Shown one piece after another: positions 1 to 8,200 of a stretch of 24,196 nt of DNA; positions within the stretch are counted from its first letter, which is position 1, and each line of letters begins with the position of its first letter. The DNA is from JAWLCG01 sp041687295 (lineage in GTDB: Bacteria > Planctomycetota > Phycisphaerae > SM23-33 > FEN-1343), in assembly GCA_041687295.1 (NCBI GenBank), contig JAWLCG010000025.1:1-24196 (forward strand), written 5' to 3'. The position numbers were made by a program, and so were the translations under genes. The notes beneath the pieces were generated by a model that searched no databases, was not told where the DNA came from, and saw only the letters and a program-made list of their open reading frames with translations.

Positions 1-2
1 CG

Positions 3-401
3 ATGCTGCGAATCCGCCCTGAACAGATGAAGGCCCTGGGCCAGGACCTGCGCCTGCGGTACGAGCGCCGGCTGGTCGAGCGGGCGCGGGCGACGTTCCC
101 CGAGGCGTGCGCCGAGCTGGACGAGGCCGGCCTGCTGGGGCGGGTTCGCCAGGCCATCGAGCAGGCCGGGCGCTACGGCCTGGAGTCGGAGCTGGACGTG
201 GCGCGGTTCCTGGACCTGATGATGGCCCTGGGCCCGCAGTTCGACACTGACGGGCGCTACCCCTGGGCCCGCGGCCTGCTGACCGACCCGCGGGTGCCCG
301 ACCCGTCCGAGCGGATGGACGCCCTGTTCGAGCGGGCCGTGCAGCACCAGGAGCAGGAGACGGCCCTGGAATCCGCCCCCGCGGCGGGCGGGGCCCCATG
401 A
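3..401 (+). CDS. Small helical T6SS cargo-associated protein
   Basis: This encodes a 132-aa, mostly helical, charged protein with no signal peptide or TM segment. It begins with a motif like MLRIRPEQM and continues with a segment rich in Arg, Glu and Leu, then a conserved-looking stretch (DVARFLDLMMALGPQFD) and a Pro/Ala-rich tail. From memory, small proteins with this kind of start sit beside VgrG, DUF4123 adaptor and cargo genes in T6SS islands; a loading or adaptor role is inferred, not shown. The ATG lies two bases inside the window, so an upstream start cannot be excluded, although the N-terminus looks natural for this group. It ends 18 bases before the next gene on the same strand, which suggests an operon. 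The annotation as a gene is fairly safe; the function is uncertain. Confidence 0.72.
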   Translation: MLRIRPEQMKALGQDLRLRYERRLVERARATFPEACAELDEAGLLGRVRQAIEQAGRYGLESELDVARFLDLMMALGPQFDTDGRYPWARGLLTDPRVPDPSERMDALFERAVQHQEQETALESAPAAGGAP

Positions 402-419
402 GACTGAGGACACGCAGGC

Positions 420-1877
420 ATGTCTAAGCTGGTCAGCATGAAATACAGCGGATTGACCTGTCGGCCGCCGGACTCGCCCGTCGAGCCCTGCCCGCTGGCG
501 CAGTGCCGCGGCACGGGCCTGGTCGTGCGCTGCGGGCACAAGCGGGCCTACCAGCTGCGTCTGCCGCTCAAGCCGGCCGAGCTGCAGGCCAACCCCAACC
601 GCGAGCTGCACGTTCTGGGCGGCTATGACAACGCGCTGGAGACGCTGGAGATCACCGCCTCCGGCGTGAAGAAGCCCTGCCCGCAGCACGCCGGCGACCT
701 CATCCAGGTCTGGGGCGGCGACGAGCTGGAGTCGTTCCCCGCCCAGAAGGTCAAGGCCTCCGTCCGCTCCGACCGCATCGCGCACGCGTTCGAGTACATC
801 TTTCCCGAGCGGATCGCGCCCCGCCGCTACAGCGTCGAGATGGGCCTGTGCAACGGCCCCGAGGGCCTGCCGGCGACGATCCTGGTCTACCCCGACCTCA
901 AGTGGAGCATCGGCCTGGGGCTGAACCTCGGCCGCGACCAGCGGAGTCGGTCCCACGGCGGCAGCAACGAAGATGAGCACACGGCCTGGGGGCTCTTCGG
1001 CGACGTCTCGCTGCGCAATAACGGCGTCGAACGCGACCTCAAGCCGCAGTTCCGCCGATACATGGACTCCTCGCTGCGGTTCCTCAAGCTCGCCAAGACC
1101 TGCTGCGACACCGTCGCGCCCAAGCTCAGCCAGATCGGCGACGTCGAGATCCAGTTCGACTACCCCAACCTCTCGCTCCACTACGCCTGCGAACTGGTGG
1201 AGGAGGATCGCAGCTACCCCGTCGTGCCGATGTACAGCCTGGTCTTCAAGGCCGACCCGCTATTCGCCGTCAGCGGCGAGGTCAACATCCTCAAGTGGGT
1301 CATCAAGATGCTCCCCGGCGGGGCGGTGGTGCTGGAGATCCTCGAGCAGGTCTACGACAAGGCCCGCCACCGAATGGGCCCCGAGGCCGAGGCGAAGTGC
1401 GGCATCTTCTTCCGCGCCAAGGGGACGGTCTCGGGCCATGCCCGCCTGGACCGCAAGCGCAGACAGTCCCAACCGACGGCCCAGGGCCAGCTCCAGGGCG
1501 ACATCCTGATGACGCTGGAGGGCAAGATCGAGGCCAAGGCCGAGGTGCTGTGGGTTGCCTTCGACTGCGAGCTGTCCATCGGCGCCGAGATGGGCATGGG
1601 CCTCATCGGCGAGGTCCACCGCGACGAGCTGGGCCTGTACCTGCTGGGCAGGTTCTACTGGTCAGGCATCACGCTGGTGCACGTGTTCCACATTGAAGGC
1701 GACACGAAGACCGCCGACTACAAGCGAAAAAAGGCCAAACGCAAGGGCCTGAACAACGCCACCTCGACCGAGGGCCAGCGCCGCAAGGAGCGGCACGTGC
1801 TGGCCGAGCGGCGCGAGTGGCCCGAGCAGCCCGAGCCGCTCTACATCCTGCGGGCGGGCCAGGGCGAGACCGAGTGA
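420..1877 (+). CDS. Cys-rich protein of unknown function, candidate T6SS cargo
   Basis: This 485-aa protein belongs to no family I can name. The first 150 residues are Cys-rich (for example CPLAQC and RCGHKRAY, then KKPCPQH), which could mean metal binding or disulfides. A hydrophobic, helix-like stretch (about residues 290-310, around ILKWVIKMLPGGAVVLEIL) is too broken to be a clear TM segment. It is followed by alternating hydrophobic residues typical of beta strands (about 330-430), and the C-terminus is Lys/Arg-rich and ends in a polar tail. There is no signal peptide. A weak GAGGA at 406-410 precedes the ATG at 420; the in-frame ATG at 438 is a possible alternative start. Its place between the small cargo-associated protein and a beta-rich partner suggests an effector or cargo protein, but no catalytic motif is visible and this is inference only. 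Confidence 0.7.
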   Translation: MSKLVSMKYSGLTCRPPDSPVEPCPLAQCRGTGLVVRCGHKRAYQLRLPLKPAELQANPNRELHVLGGYDNALETLEITASGVKKPCPQHAGDLIQVWGGDELESFPAQKVKASVRSDRIAHAFEYIFPERIAPRRYSVEMGLCNGPEGLPATILVYPDLKWSIGLGLNLGRDQRSRSHGGSNEDEHTAWGLFGDVSLRNNGVERDLKPQFRRYMDSSLRFLKLAKTCCDTVAPKLSQIGDVEIQFDYPNLSLHYACELVEEDRSYPVVPMYSLVFKADPLFAVSGEVNILKWVIKMLPGGAVVLEILEQVYDKARHRMGPEAEAKCGIFFRAKGTVSGHARLDRKRRQSQPTAQGQLQGDILMTLEGKIEAKAEVLWVAFDCELSIGAEMGMGLIGEVHRDELGLYLLGRFYWSGITLVHVFHIEGDTKTADYKRKKAKRKGLNNATSTEGQRRKERHVLAERREWPEQPEPLYILRAGQGETE

Positions 1878-1883
1878 ACCGTC

Positions 1884-1890
1884 AGGGAGG
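1884..1890 (+). promoter_or_regulatory. Ribosome binding site fixing the start at 1901
   Basis: AGGGAGG lies 10 bases upstream of the ATG at 1901 and just after the stop of the preceding gene. It favours this start over the in-frame ATG at 1817, which would overlap the upstream gene by about 60 bases and add 28 low-complexity Ala/Arg-rich residues. Confidence 0.75.
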
Positions 1891-1900
1891 ACTCACGAAC

Positions 1901-2734
1901 ATGGAACGACCCTACTACACGCTGGAAATCCAGAGCGCCGGTTGTCAGTACGACGTGCGGGTGAACGACGTCTCCATCGCCCGCGACACCGAGGGCCTGG
2001 CCAGCACCACGGAGTACCCCGTCAGCCAGTACGTGCTGACGGGCGAGAACGCCGTTTCACTTCGGCTGAAGGCCCGGGACGGCGGGGCGGAGTTCTCCGA
2101 GCGGTCGCGCTGTCGGGCGACGCTGTTCTGCCGGGAGGACGGCGCATCCCAGGCCGCGCGCGAGCGGCTGACGAGCCTGGAGTTCACCGGCGCCGCCGCC
2201 CGCACGGGCCGGGGCGTCGAGCCCAGCCCCGATCTGCCTGACCAGCCCCCGCCCACCGCCGAAACGGCCGACGACGGGGCCGTGCTCGCCCGGCGGGTCG
2301 TGACGCTCGAGACGCCCTTCCCGCAGTGGCTGTGGCTCACCGCCCAGCCGCTGGAGGCCACGCCGGACACCCGCCGGCAGCTCGAGGCCGTCTACCGTCA
2401 GCTCTGGGGCCTGCTCCGCACCGACCAGCGCGACGCGCTGAACACGCTGTCGTCCGTCAAGGCGCAGGAGCTCTCGGCCGCCTACTACCTCACGCCGGCC
2501 CAGGCGCGGGCGTGGGTGGGCTTCGAGCCGATGCTCGACGACCCCGAGGCCGTGCTGGACGAGCTGGACTTCGACGGGCTCGAGCTGGAGATCTTCGGCC
2601 AGGGCCGCTTGGCCCACCTCGCCGACGAGGAGGGCGACGGGCCCATCGTCTTCACCGATAAGGACCAGACCATCGGCCGGTACATCCGCACGAGCTTCTG
2701 CCGCACGCCCAGCGGCTGGACGTTGATTCGCTGA
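1901..2734 (+). CDS. Two-part protein with N-terminal beta domain, possible immunity or partner protein
   Basis: This is a 277-aa cytoplasmic-looking protein with no signal peptide. The first 90 residues read as a beta-sandwich: YYTLEIQSAGCQYDVRVNDV, then PVSQYVLTGEN followed by alternating hydrophobic residues. A Pro-rich linker at about residues 110-130 leads into a helical-then-beta C-terminal half, with an RRQLEAVYRQLWGLL helix and, near the end, FGQGRLAHLADEEGDGPIVF. I recall proteins of this build beside T6SS effector genes in Proteobacteria, but I cannot name the family. Position directly after the 485-aa gene suggests a cognate immunity or accessory protein. The strong Shine-Dalgarno and the natural N-terminus support the start at 1901. 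The gene call is firm; the role is speculative. Confidence 0.75.
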   Translation: MERPYYTLEIQSAGCQYDVRVNDVSIARDTEGLASTTEYPVSQYVLTGENAVSLRLKARDGGAEFSERSRCRATLFCREDGASQAARERLTSLEFTGAAARTGRGVEPSPDLPDQPPPTAETADDGAVLARRVVTLETPFPQWLWLTAQPLEATPDTRRQLEAVYRQLWGLLRTDQRDALNTLSSVKAQELSAAYYLTPAQARAWVGFEPMLDDPEAVLDELDFDGLELEIFGQGRLAHLADEEGDGPIVFTDKDQTIGRYIRTSFCRTPSGWTLIR

Positions 2735-2760
2735 GCCCGACCCAAGACAGGAACGCACGC

Positions 2761-4698
2761 ATGGACCAGCCCCGCCCATACGAGTTATCCGACGAGTTCG
2801 TGGCCGTGCCGATCGAGCCGGCGCCCGCCGCGGTGCGCCTCTGCGTGGTGGTGCGAACGCAGCCCGATGCGGTGGCGGGCTGGTTCGTGCCGCTGCGGGC
2901 CGAGGTGGACACCCGCGTCGTGCTGGGCTGCCTGGCCGACGCGGGCGGCACGGTGCAGCGGTGGCTCGAGCTGTGGGTGCAGGATGTGGACGGCCTGGCG
3001 CAGACGCCCCTGGCCCGTCGAGGCCGGCTGGACAACCGCCTGCTCGATGAGCGGTGGGACCGCCGACTCGAGGCGATGCGCCAGCTGGACGGCGCCGGCG
3101 TCCTGGCCACGCTCACCGAGGGCGCCCCGGCTGGGCCTGTCCTGATCGACGTGGAGGCCCGACGGCTCGCGACCGACGCGGCCGCGGGCTGGCGACTCTG
3201 CCAGGACGACGCCCGCCTGCGCCAGGCGGACCTGCCGGCCTACGGCGAGTCGTTGCACCGCTACCTCTATAGGCCCGACGAGCCGGACGCGCCGCTGCTG
3301 GGGGCCTCGAGCGGCGCGCCGACCTCGCCGCAGACGGCCCCGCTGGAGACGCTGCTGGCCGAAGGGCGGCTCGTGCCGCTGGTGCTGGCCGGGCGGCTGG
3401 CCGTGCGGACCTTCCACCCCGCCGACTACGAAGGGCTGCTGCGGTGCCTGTCGGGCCAGGCCCGCGACGAGGCCCTGTGCAGCCAGCTGCCCGCCCCGCT
3501 GGCGGCCCGCATGGCCCAGGCCCCCTCGGCGGCCCAGGCGGAGCTGTTCCTCTCGGCCGAGGGGCTGGCGGGCCGGCTGCCCGAGGTGCTACTACTCAAG
3601 CTGGGCCTGCTGGCCGAGCTGCTGGAGAGCCTCCGCACGCACACCGCCCTGACCGGGGGGCCGCTGCTGAACCTCTCGCCCGAGAGTTTCCGCGTGGAGT
3701 GGACCCAGCCCCCGGCCGCGCTGCCGTCGCTGTGGCACGCCCGGGCCGTGCTGGTCGAGCCCGGCCAGGCCATCCGCCTGACCGTGCCCGGAACCGACGC
3801 GGCCATCTTCGCAGCCCCCGACCACGCCGGGCCCAACGTCTACCGCCCGCCGGTGGCGGGGCTCGGCGTTCGCGGCAAGGCGGGCCTCCGCATCCGCCAG
3901 GTCAGCGACGACCAGGCCGGGCAGGTGGTCCTCGACGGCACGCTGGCCGCCCAGGAGCGGATCGAGCCGGCCCGGCAGGACCTGGTCTGGCTCCGCCTGG
4001 CCCTGGCCGGCACTCGCGTCGACCTCTATGCCACGCTCGAGTCGCATTCCGCCCTGGCCGCAGGGGAGTGGCGCTTCCGCACGCTGCCGCTGCGCCTGGA
4101 GGCCGACCAGGTCGCCGCCCTCCGCTCGGCCGAGGGGGTGCCCCTGTCGGCCGTGCCGTTCGAGCTGATGGTCCGCCTGGGCTCGCCGTGCGACCTGTAC
4201 TCCGCCGGCGTGCTGGCCGTGCGGACGCTGCTGGTCGATGCCGACACCACGCTGCCCAAGGCCCTGGACGAGCTGCTCAGCCTCGCCCGCGAGCTGGCCC
4301 AGCGGCGCGACCCGTCCGTCCCGCCCGCCCAGCGCGTGGCGGGCCTGCTCTGGCAGGAGCCCCGCTTCCAGGACTCCCTGGGCCCGCACCGGCTGGTGGA
4401 CGAGGCCGTCGAGCCCGCGCGGGCCCTGGCCCTGCTGCCCCAGGCCATCTGGTGCGAAACGCTGGCGATCGTGGCGCGGATGTTCCCCGGGCTCGGGCCC
4501 GACAGCTACTGCCCCGACTGGGCCGGGCCGGCCTCGGCCCTCCAGCAGGTGTACGAGGCGCCGCTGGCCCAGCTGCGGGCACTGACCCGCCGCCTGCGGA
4601 GCCTGGTGATCGTGGACAACCCGGGCAACCGGGAGATGCAGGCCGTCCTCCGCCGGCAGCTCGAGCTGCTGGTCAGGCCGGCCGAGGTGAGAGGCTGA
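2761..4698 (+). CDS. T6SS-linked protein with faint pseudokinase-like motifs
   Basis: This encodes a 645-aa protein, acidic overall, with no signal peptide or TM segment. Most of it is unrecognised. Two spots resemble eukaryote-type protein kinases: a segment with NLSPESF at residues 304-310, placed like a HRDLKPxN catalytic loop, and PFEL (466-469) followed by CDLYSAGVLAVRTLL (477-491), like the APE motif and the DxxSxG helix of subdomains VIII-IX. The 150 residues between them hold beta-rich sequence unlike a normal activation segment. The HRD Asp, the VAIK Lys and a glycine loop are not seen, so any kinase fold would be inactive. It lies 62 bases before the TssJ-like lipoprotein end-to-start region, in the same operon as the second pseudokinase-containing gene. 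It could equally be an unrelated adaptor; structure prediction would decide. Confidence 0.7.
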   Translation: MDQPRPYELSDEFVAVPIEPAPAAVRLCVVVRTQPDAVAGWFVPLRAEVDTRVVLGCLADAGGTVQRWLELWVQDVDGLAQTPLARRGRLDNRLLDERWDRRLEAMRQLDGAGVLATLTEGAPAGPVLIDVEARRLATDAAAGWRLCQDDARLRQADLPAYGESLHRYLYRPDEPDAPLLGASSGAPTSPQTAPLETLLAEGRLVPLVLAGRLAVRTFHPADYEGLLRCLSGQARDEALCSQLPAPLAARMAQAPSAAQAELFLSAEGLAGRLPEVLLLKLGLLAELLESLRTHTALTGGPLLNLSPESFRVEWTQPPAALPSLWHARAVLVEPGQAIRLTVPGTDAAIFAAPDHAGPNVYRPPVAGLGVRGKAGLRIRQVSDDQAGQVVLDGTLAAQERIEPARQDLVWLRLALAGTRVDLYATLESHSALAAGEWRFRTLPLRLEADQVAALRSAEGVPLSAVPFELMVRLGSPCDLYSAGVLAVRTLLVDADTTLPKALDELLSLARELAQRRDPSVPPAQRVAGLLWQEPRFQDSLGPHRLVDEAVEPARALALLPQAIWCETLAIVARMFPGLGPDSYCPDWAGPASALQQVYEAPLAQLRALTRRLRSLVIVDNPGNREMQAVLRRQLELLVRPAEVRG

Positions 4699-4702
4699 CC
4701 CC

Positions 4703-4710
4703 AAGGGAGG
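4703..4710 (+). promoter_or_regulatory. Ribosome binding site fixing the start of the TssJ-like lipoprotein
   Basis: AAGGGAGG lies five bases upstream of the ATG at 4716. The reading frame is open far upstream (to about 3444) because of the GC bias, so this site and the signal peptide that follows are what place the true start at 4716. Confidence 0.8.
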
Positions 4711-4715
4711 TCCGA

Positions 4716-5213
4716 ATGAGCGTTGGATCGATGCGTGCGTGCGTGCTGGCGGGGCTGGGCCTCTTGGCGGCGATGGCCGGCTGTGGCCCGACCCAGCGGG
4801 ACGTGGTCGTCAGCGTGGATAATGAGCTCTTGGCCAATGACCAGCGGATCGAGGTGCACATGGTGGCCCCCAACCCCCACGAGCACGACTACTGGGCCGA
4901 GCGGTCCGTTACCGAGTACTGGGACAACCCCGACAACGCCGCCGACATCCACCGCATGAGCTTCAGCCCCGGCCAGCCCAACCCCCAGCAGCTGGCTTCG
5001 GGCGAGCCGATCTGGGACGTCTGGCTCAAGGGCAACCAGGCCGAGCACCTGTTCGTGCTGGCGTCGCTGCCGGGCAAACCCGACCGCCCGGGCAGCGCCG
5101 ATGCACGCCGCCTGATCCTGCCGCTCGACCGCGAGCAGTGGTCGGGCTCCCAGGCGATCCCCATCTGGGTGACCAAAGACTCCATCCGCATCGGTCGCCC
5201 CCCCCGGCGATAG
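4716..5213 (+). CDS. tssJ: TssJ-like T6SS outer-membrane lipoprotein
   Basis: This is a 165-aa lipoprotein. The N-terminus is a signal peptide with hydrophobic residues about 9-21 and a lipobox ending MAGC, with the acylated Cys at 23. The mature part of about 140 residues is predicted beta-rich, with VVVSVDNELLAND, an acidic middle, a WDVWLKG turn, and strands LFVLASLPG and IPIWVTKDSIRI. TssJ is a 160-190 aa outer-membrane lipoprotein with a transthyretin-like fold that binds the periplasmic end of TssM. Size, lipobox, strand pattern and location in the same cluster as tssK, tssL and tssM match, but the sequence is far from standard TssJ, so I call it TssJ-like by context. It is preceded by a strong ribosome binding site and followed after 26 bases by the next gene. 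It could also be another T6SS lipoprotein such as a TagQ analogue. Confidence 0.62.
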   Translation: MSVGSMRACVLAGLGLLAAMAGCGPTQRDVVVSVDNELLANDQRIEVHMVAPNPHEHDYWAERSVTEYWDNPDNAADIHRMSFSPGQPNPQQLASGEPIWDVWLKGNQAEHLFVLASLPGKPDRPGSADARRLILPLDREQWSGSQAIPIWVTKDSIRIGRPPRR

Positions 5214-5239
5214 GCCCCCCGGCAACCACAAGGCGAACC

Positions 5240-8200
5240 ATGCCGACCTTCGACGGATTCGAGACCGTAGGCGAGCCCCGGCGGCGGGGCCTGCGCTGCA
5301 CGTGGGACGCTCGCCCGGCCGGCTCGAACGCTGCGCCCCGGCTGCAGCTGCGGTCGCTGTGCACCGATGACCCGGCCCTGGCGCCCGACCCGGCCCACCT
5401 GCGGGCCGAGGCCGATCGAATCGTCGAACTCGGCTCGCTGCTGGAGACGTTGCACAAGCAGGGGGCCCGCCACTGGGCCGTGCCGGTGAAGACCGGCCAG
5501 TGCGAGGGTCGGCCCTTCGTGGTCATCGAGTCGTGCCCCTGGTCGGCGCAGTTCCTGGTCGAAACGAGGGTCGCCCAGACGCCGGCCTCGCTGGGGCGGA
5601 TCCTGCTGGGCGTGGTCGACGGGCTGCTGGAGCTGGAGAGACTGGCCGATCGGGCCCACGGCAACCTGCAGCCCGCCAGCGTCCTGCTGGCTGGGCAGGG
5701 CTCGCTGGCCCGCGTCCGCGTGCGGCTGAGCGACCCGGCGCCGGCCGGCGAGGCCACCGCCCAGGCCGACCTGCACGCCCTGGGCCGACTGCTCTACCAG
5801 CTGGTGCGGCACCGCCCCGCGCCCCCCGGCGGGCGCATCGCGGCCGAGGACCCCGAGCCGTGGCGTGCCCTGGGCCCCAACGGCGACGCCTGGCAGGCCC
5901 TGTGCCAACGCCTGCTGACCGCCCCCGCCGACGGCAGCCTTACCCTCGGCCAGGTGCGTGCCAGCCTGCAGGCCCTCACCGCCCGAAAACGCCGCCTCTG
6001 GCCCCTGGCCGCCGCCGTCGTCCTGCTGGCGGCCGGCGCGGGCGCCTTCCCGGGCCTGTGGCGGCCAGGGCCCAAAACGCAGTGGGCCGAAGTGGAGGGG
6101 CTCTGGCCCGGCCTCGTCAGCCATTGGGCCGGCTGGTTCAAACCCGTCTACGACGACCTGGCGTACGATGGGACGACCCGCCGCAACTGGCAGACCCACG
6201 AGCCGCTTCGCGACGCCTTGGCCAGTCTGGAGGGCACGGCGAACGAGGGTGCGGATCCCCGGTTCATCGAGAAGGTCAACAAGAGGGGCGATTCGCCCGA
6301 CATTCTGATTAAGAACCCGCCCGAGGAAGCCAGGCAGAACCCCGACCCGATCGGGCCCACGTTGGCGGCGATGACCGCCTTCCACGAGAACCTGCTGGGC
6401 TGGCTCGAGAGCCAGGCCGCCCTCTACGACGCGCGAGGCTGGGCGACGGCGGCCGGGGAGGTCCGCAGCCACAAAGACCTCTTCGCGGCCGGCACTACCC
6501 CTCAGGCCGGCCTGAGCGCGGCGACGATCGCCGACTGGGCCGAGCAGATGGCTCAGGCCGAGCAGGCTTGGCAGCGCGTCGAGGCGGCCTGCACGGGTAT
6601 CGCGGGACTCACCGACGACTTCGGCAAGACCCTGCGGCTCGACCTACAGGATGAGATCGGGCAGACGTTGGCGAGCCTGCCGCTCCATCAGCTGACACGG
6701 GCCGCAGAGGACTGTGCGAAGGATGCCGAGGCCATCCAGGCTGCCGCTGAGCCGCTGGCGTTGCGGTACAAGGCCGTCAGACAGGCGGTATCAGAACTGA
6801 AGTTGCACCGATTGGACCCCCTCGGCGAGTGGCTGGTTGACGCGCTGGCCGACAAGTCGCTCGCCGAGCTTCCCCCGACTCTGCAGGCGATGGCTGGGCC
6901 CCAAGGGCCCCTGCAGAGGCTCAGCCAGTGCCTCACAGAGGGCAGGGACCTGTACGCCTTTGACCGTTTCACCCAAGAGCCGAATGGGGAGCCCTCCCTG
7001 TCCGAGCCGATGGGCCTGGCGGACGTGGACAGCTGGCTGAAGGAACTGGATCGATTCCGCTTCGTGCCGGAGTCGGAGGACCCACGAGAGTGCTTGGCCG
7101 ACCTGCAGACGGTGGAAACGGAGATCAAGGAGTACACGAGTTACCCCGACCACGACGTTGGGCTCCTAGAGAGTCTGAAAGAACGGCTCAGTGGGCTGAC
7201 GGCCGAGGAGGCCCGGTTGCGGGCCCTGCCCCGGGCAATCGCGGCAGACCTTGAGACGCTGAAGCAGGACGTGACGCGGCAGAACAGCCAGGCAGGCACG
7301 CTGTCGGCCGATGTGCAGAAGGCCCTCGCCGGCGTCGAGGCGAAGCCGGACTTCGCGATCTGGTTGAAAGACCACAGGGATTACCACCCCGAGCCGGTGG
7401 TACTCGATGGGCGGTGGCAGTGGTACCTGGACAGTCTGGAAGAAGCCCAGGAGTCGGCGGCCAAGCCGGGGGGGAAGCGATTCTACACGATGGACCTGCA
7501 GCGCCGGGTTGCCCAGGCCCGGGCTCTGCTGGGGCGGTTGGGCGGGGATCTGCCCGAGCCACCAGAGACGCTGGTCAAGCCGGCCCTGACGGCGCTGGGG
7601 CGGGTGCGGGAGGGGCGGCTGAGGTCACTGGCCGAGACACTGTTACCGATCGGCCAACTGCCGATGACACAGGAGACCTTTGATCCGCTGGTGGCTAAGA
7701 ACCAGCGGGAGTACGAGGGGCAATGCAGGGAAACCGAAAAGCTGCTGGCCGGTGTGCAGGAGGTGGGCGAGGCTCTGGCGGCCCTGGACCTGGATAAGGC
7801 CCTGGAGGCGTATGCGGCTCTGCCGGACTTGCGCCCAACGTGGCTGCAGACGGCGGAGTGGGATAGGCTGGTCGAATCCACTACCGAGCCGATGGCGATG
7901 CTGGAGGAGATCCTGCAGGAGTCGAGCTTTGCGAAGTTGGTTGAGCGGGTGGACAGCGGAGGGCCGGCCTATGCGGTCTGGACGGCCTGGCGGCGGCTGG
8001 GGCAGCTGGAGGACTGGCCGGCGACGGAGGAGCACCTGGAGCAGGAGTTGGACATGCGGCCGGTCGTGACGTCGGCCCTGCAGACGGTGAACGGCGCGCG
8101 GCGGGCCGAATTGGAGTCCCAGGTCGCAACGGAACTGGCGGGGCGCTGGCAGAAGTGTCTGGCAAGGGCGGCCAGCGACGAATCCATGGCGGTCATCCTC

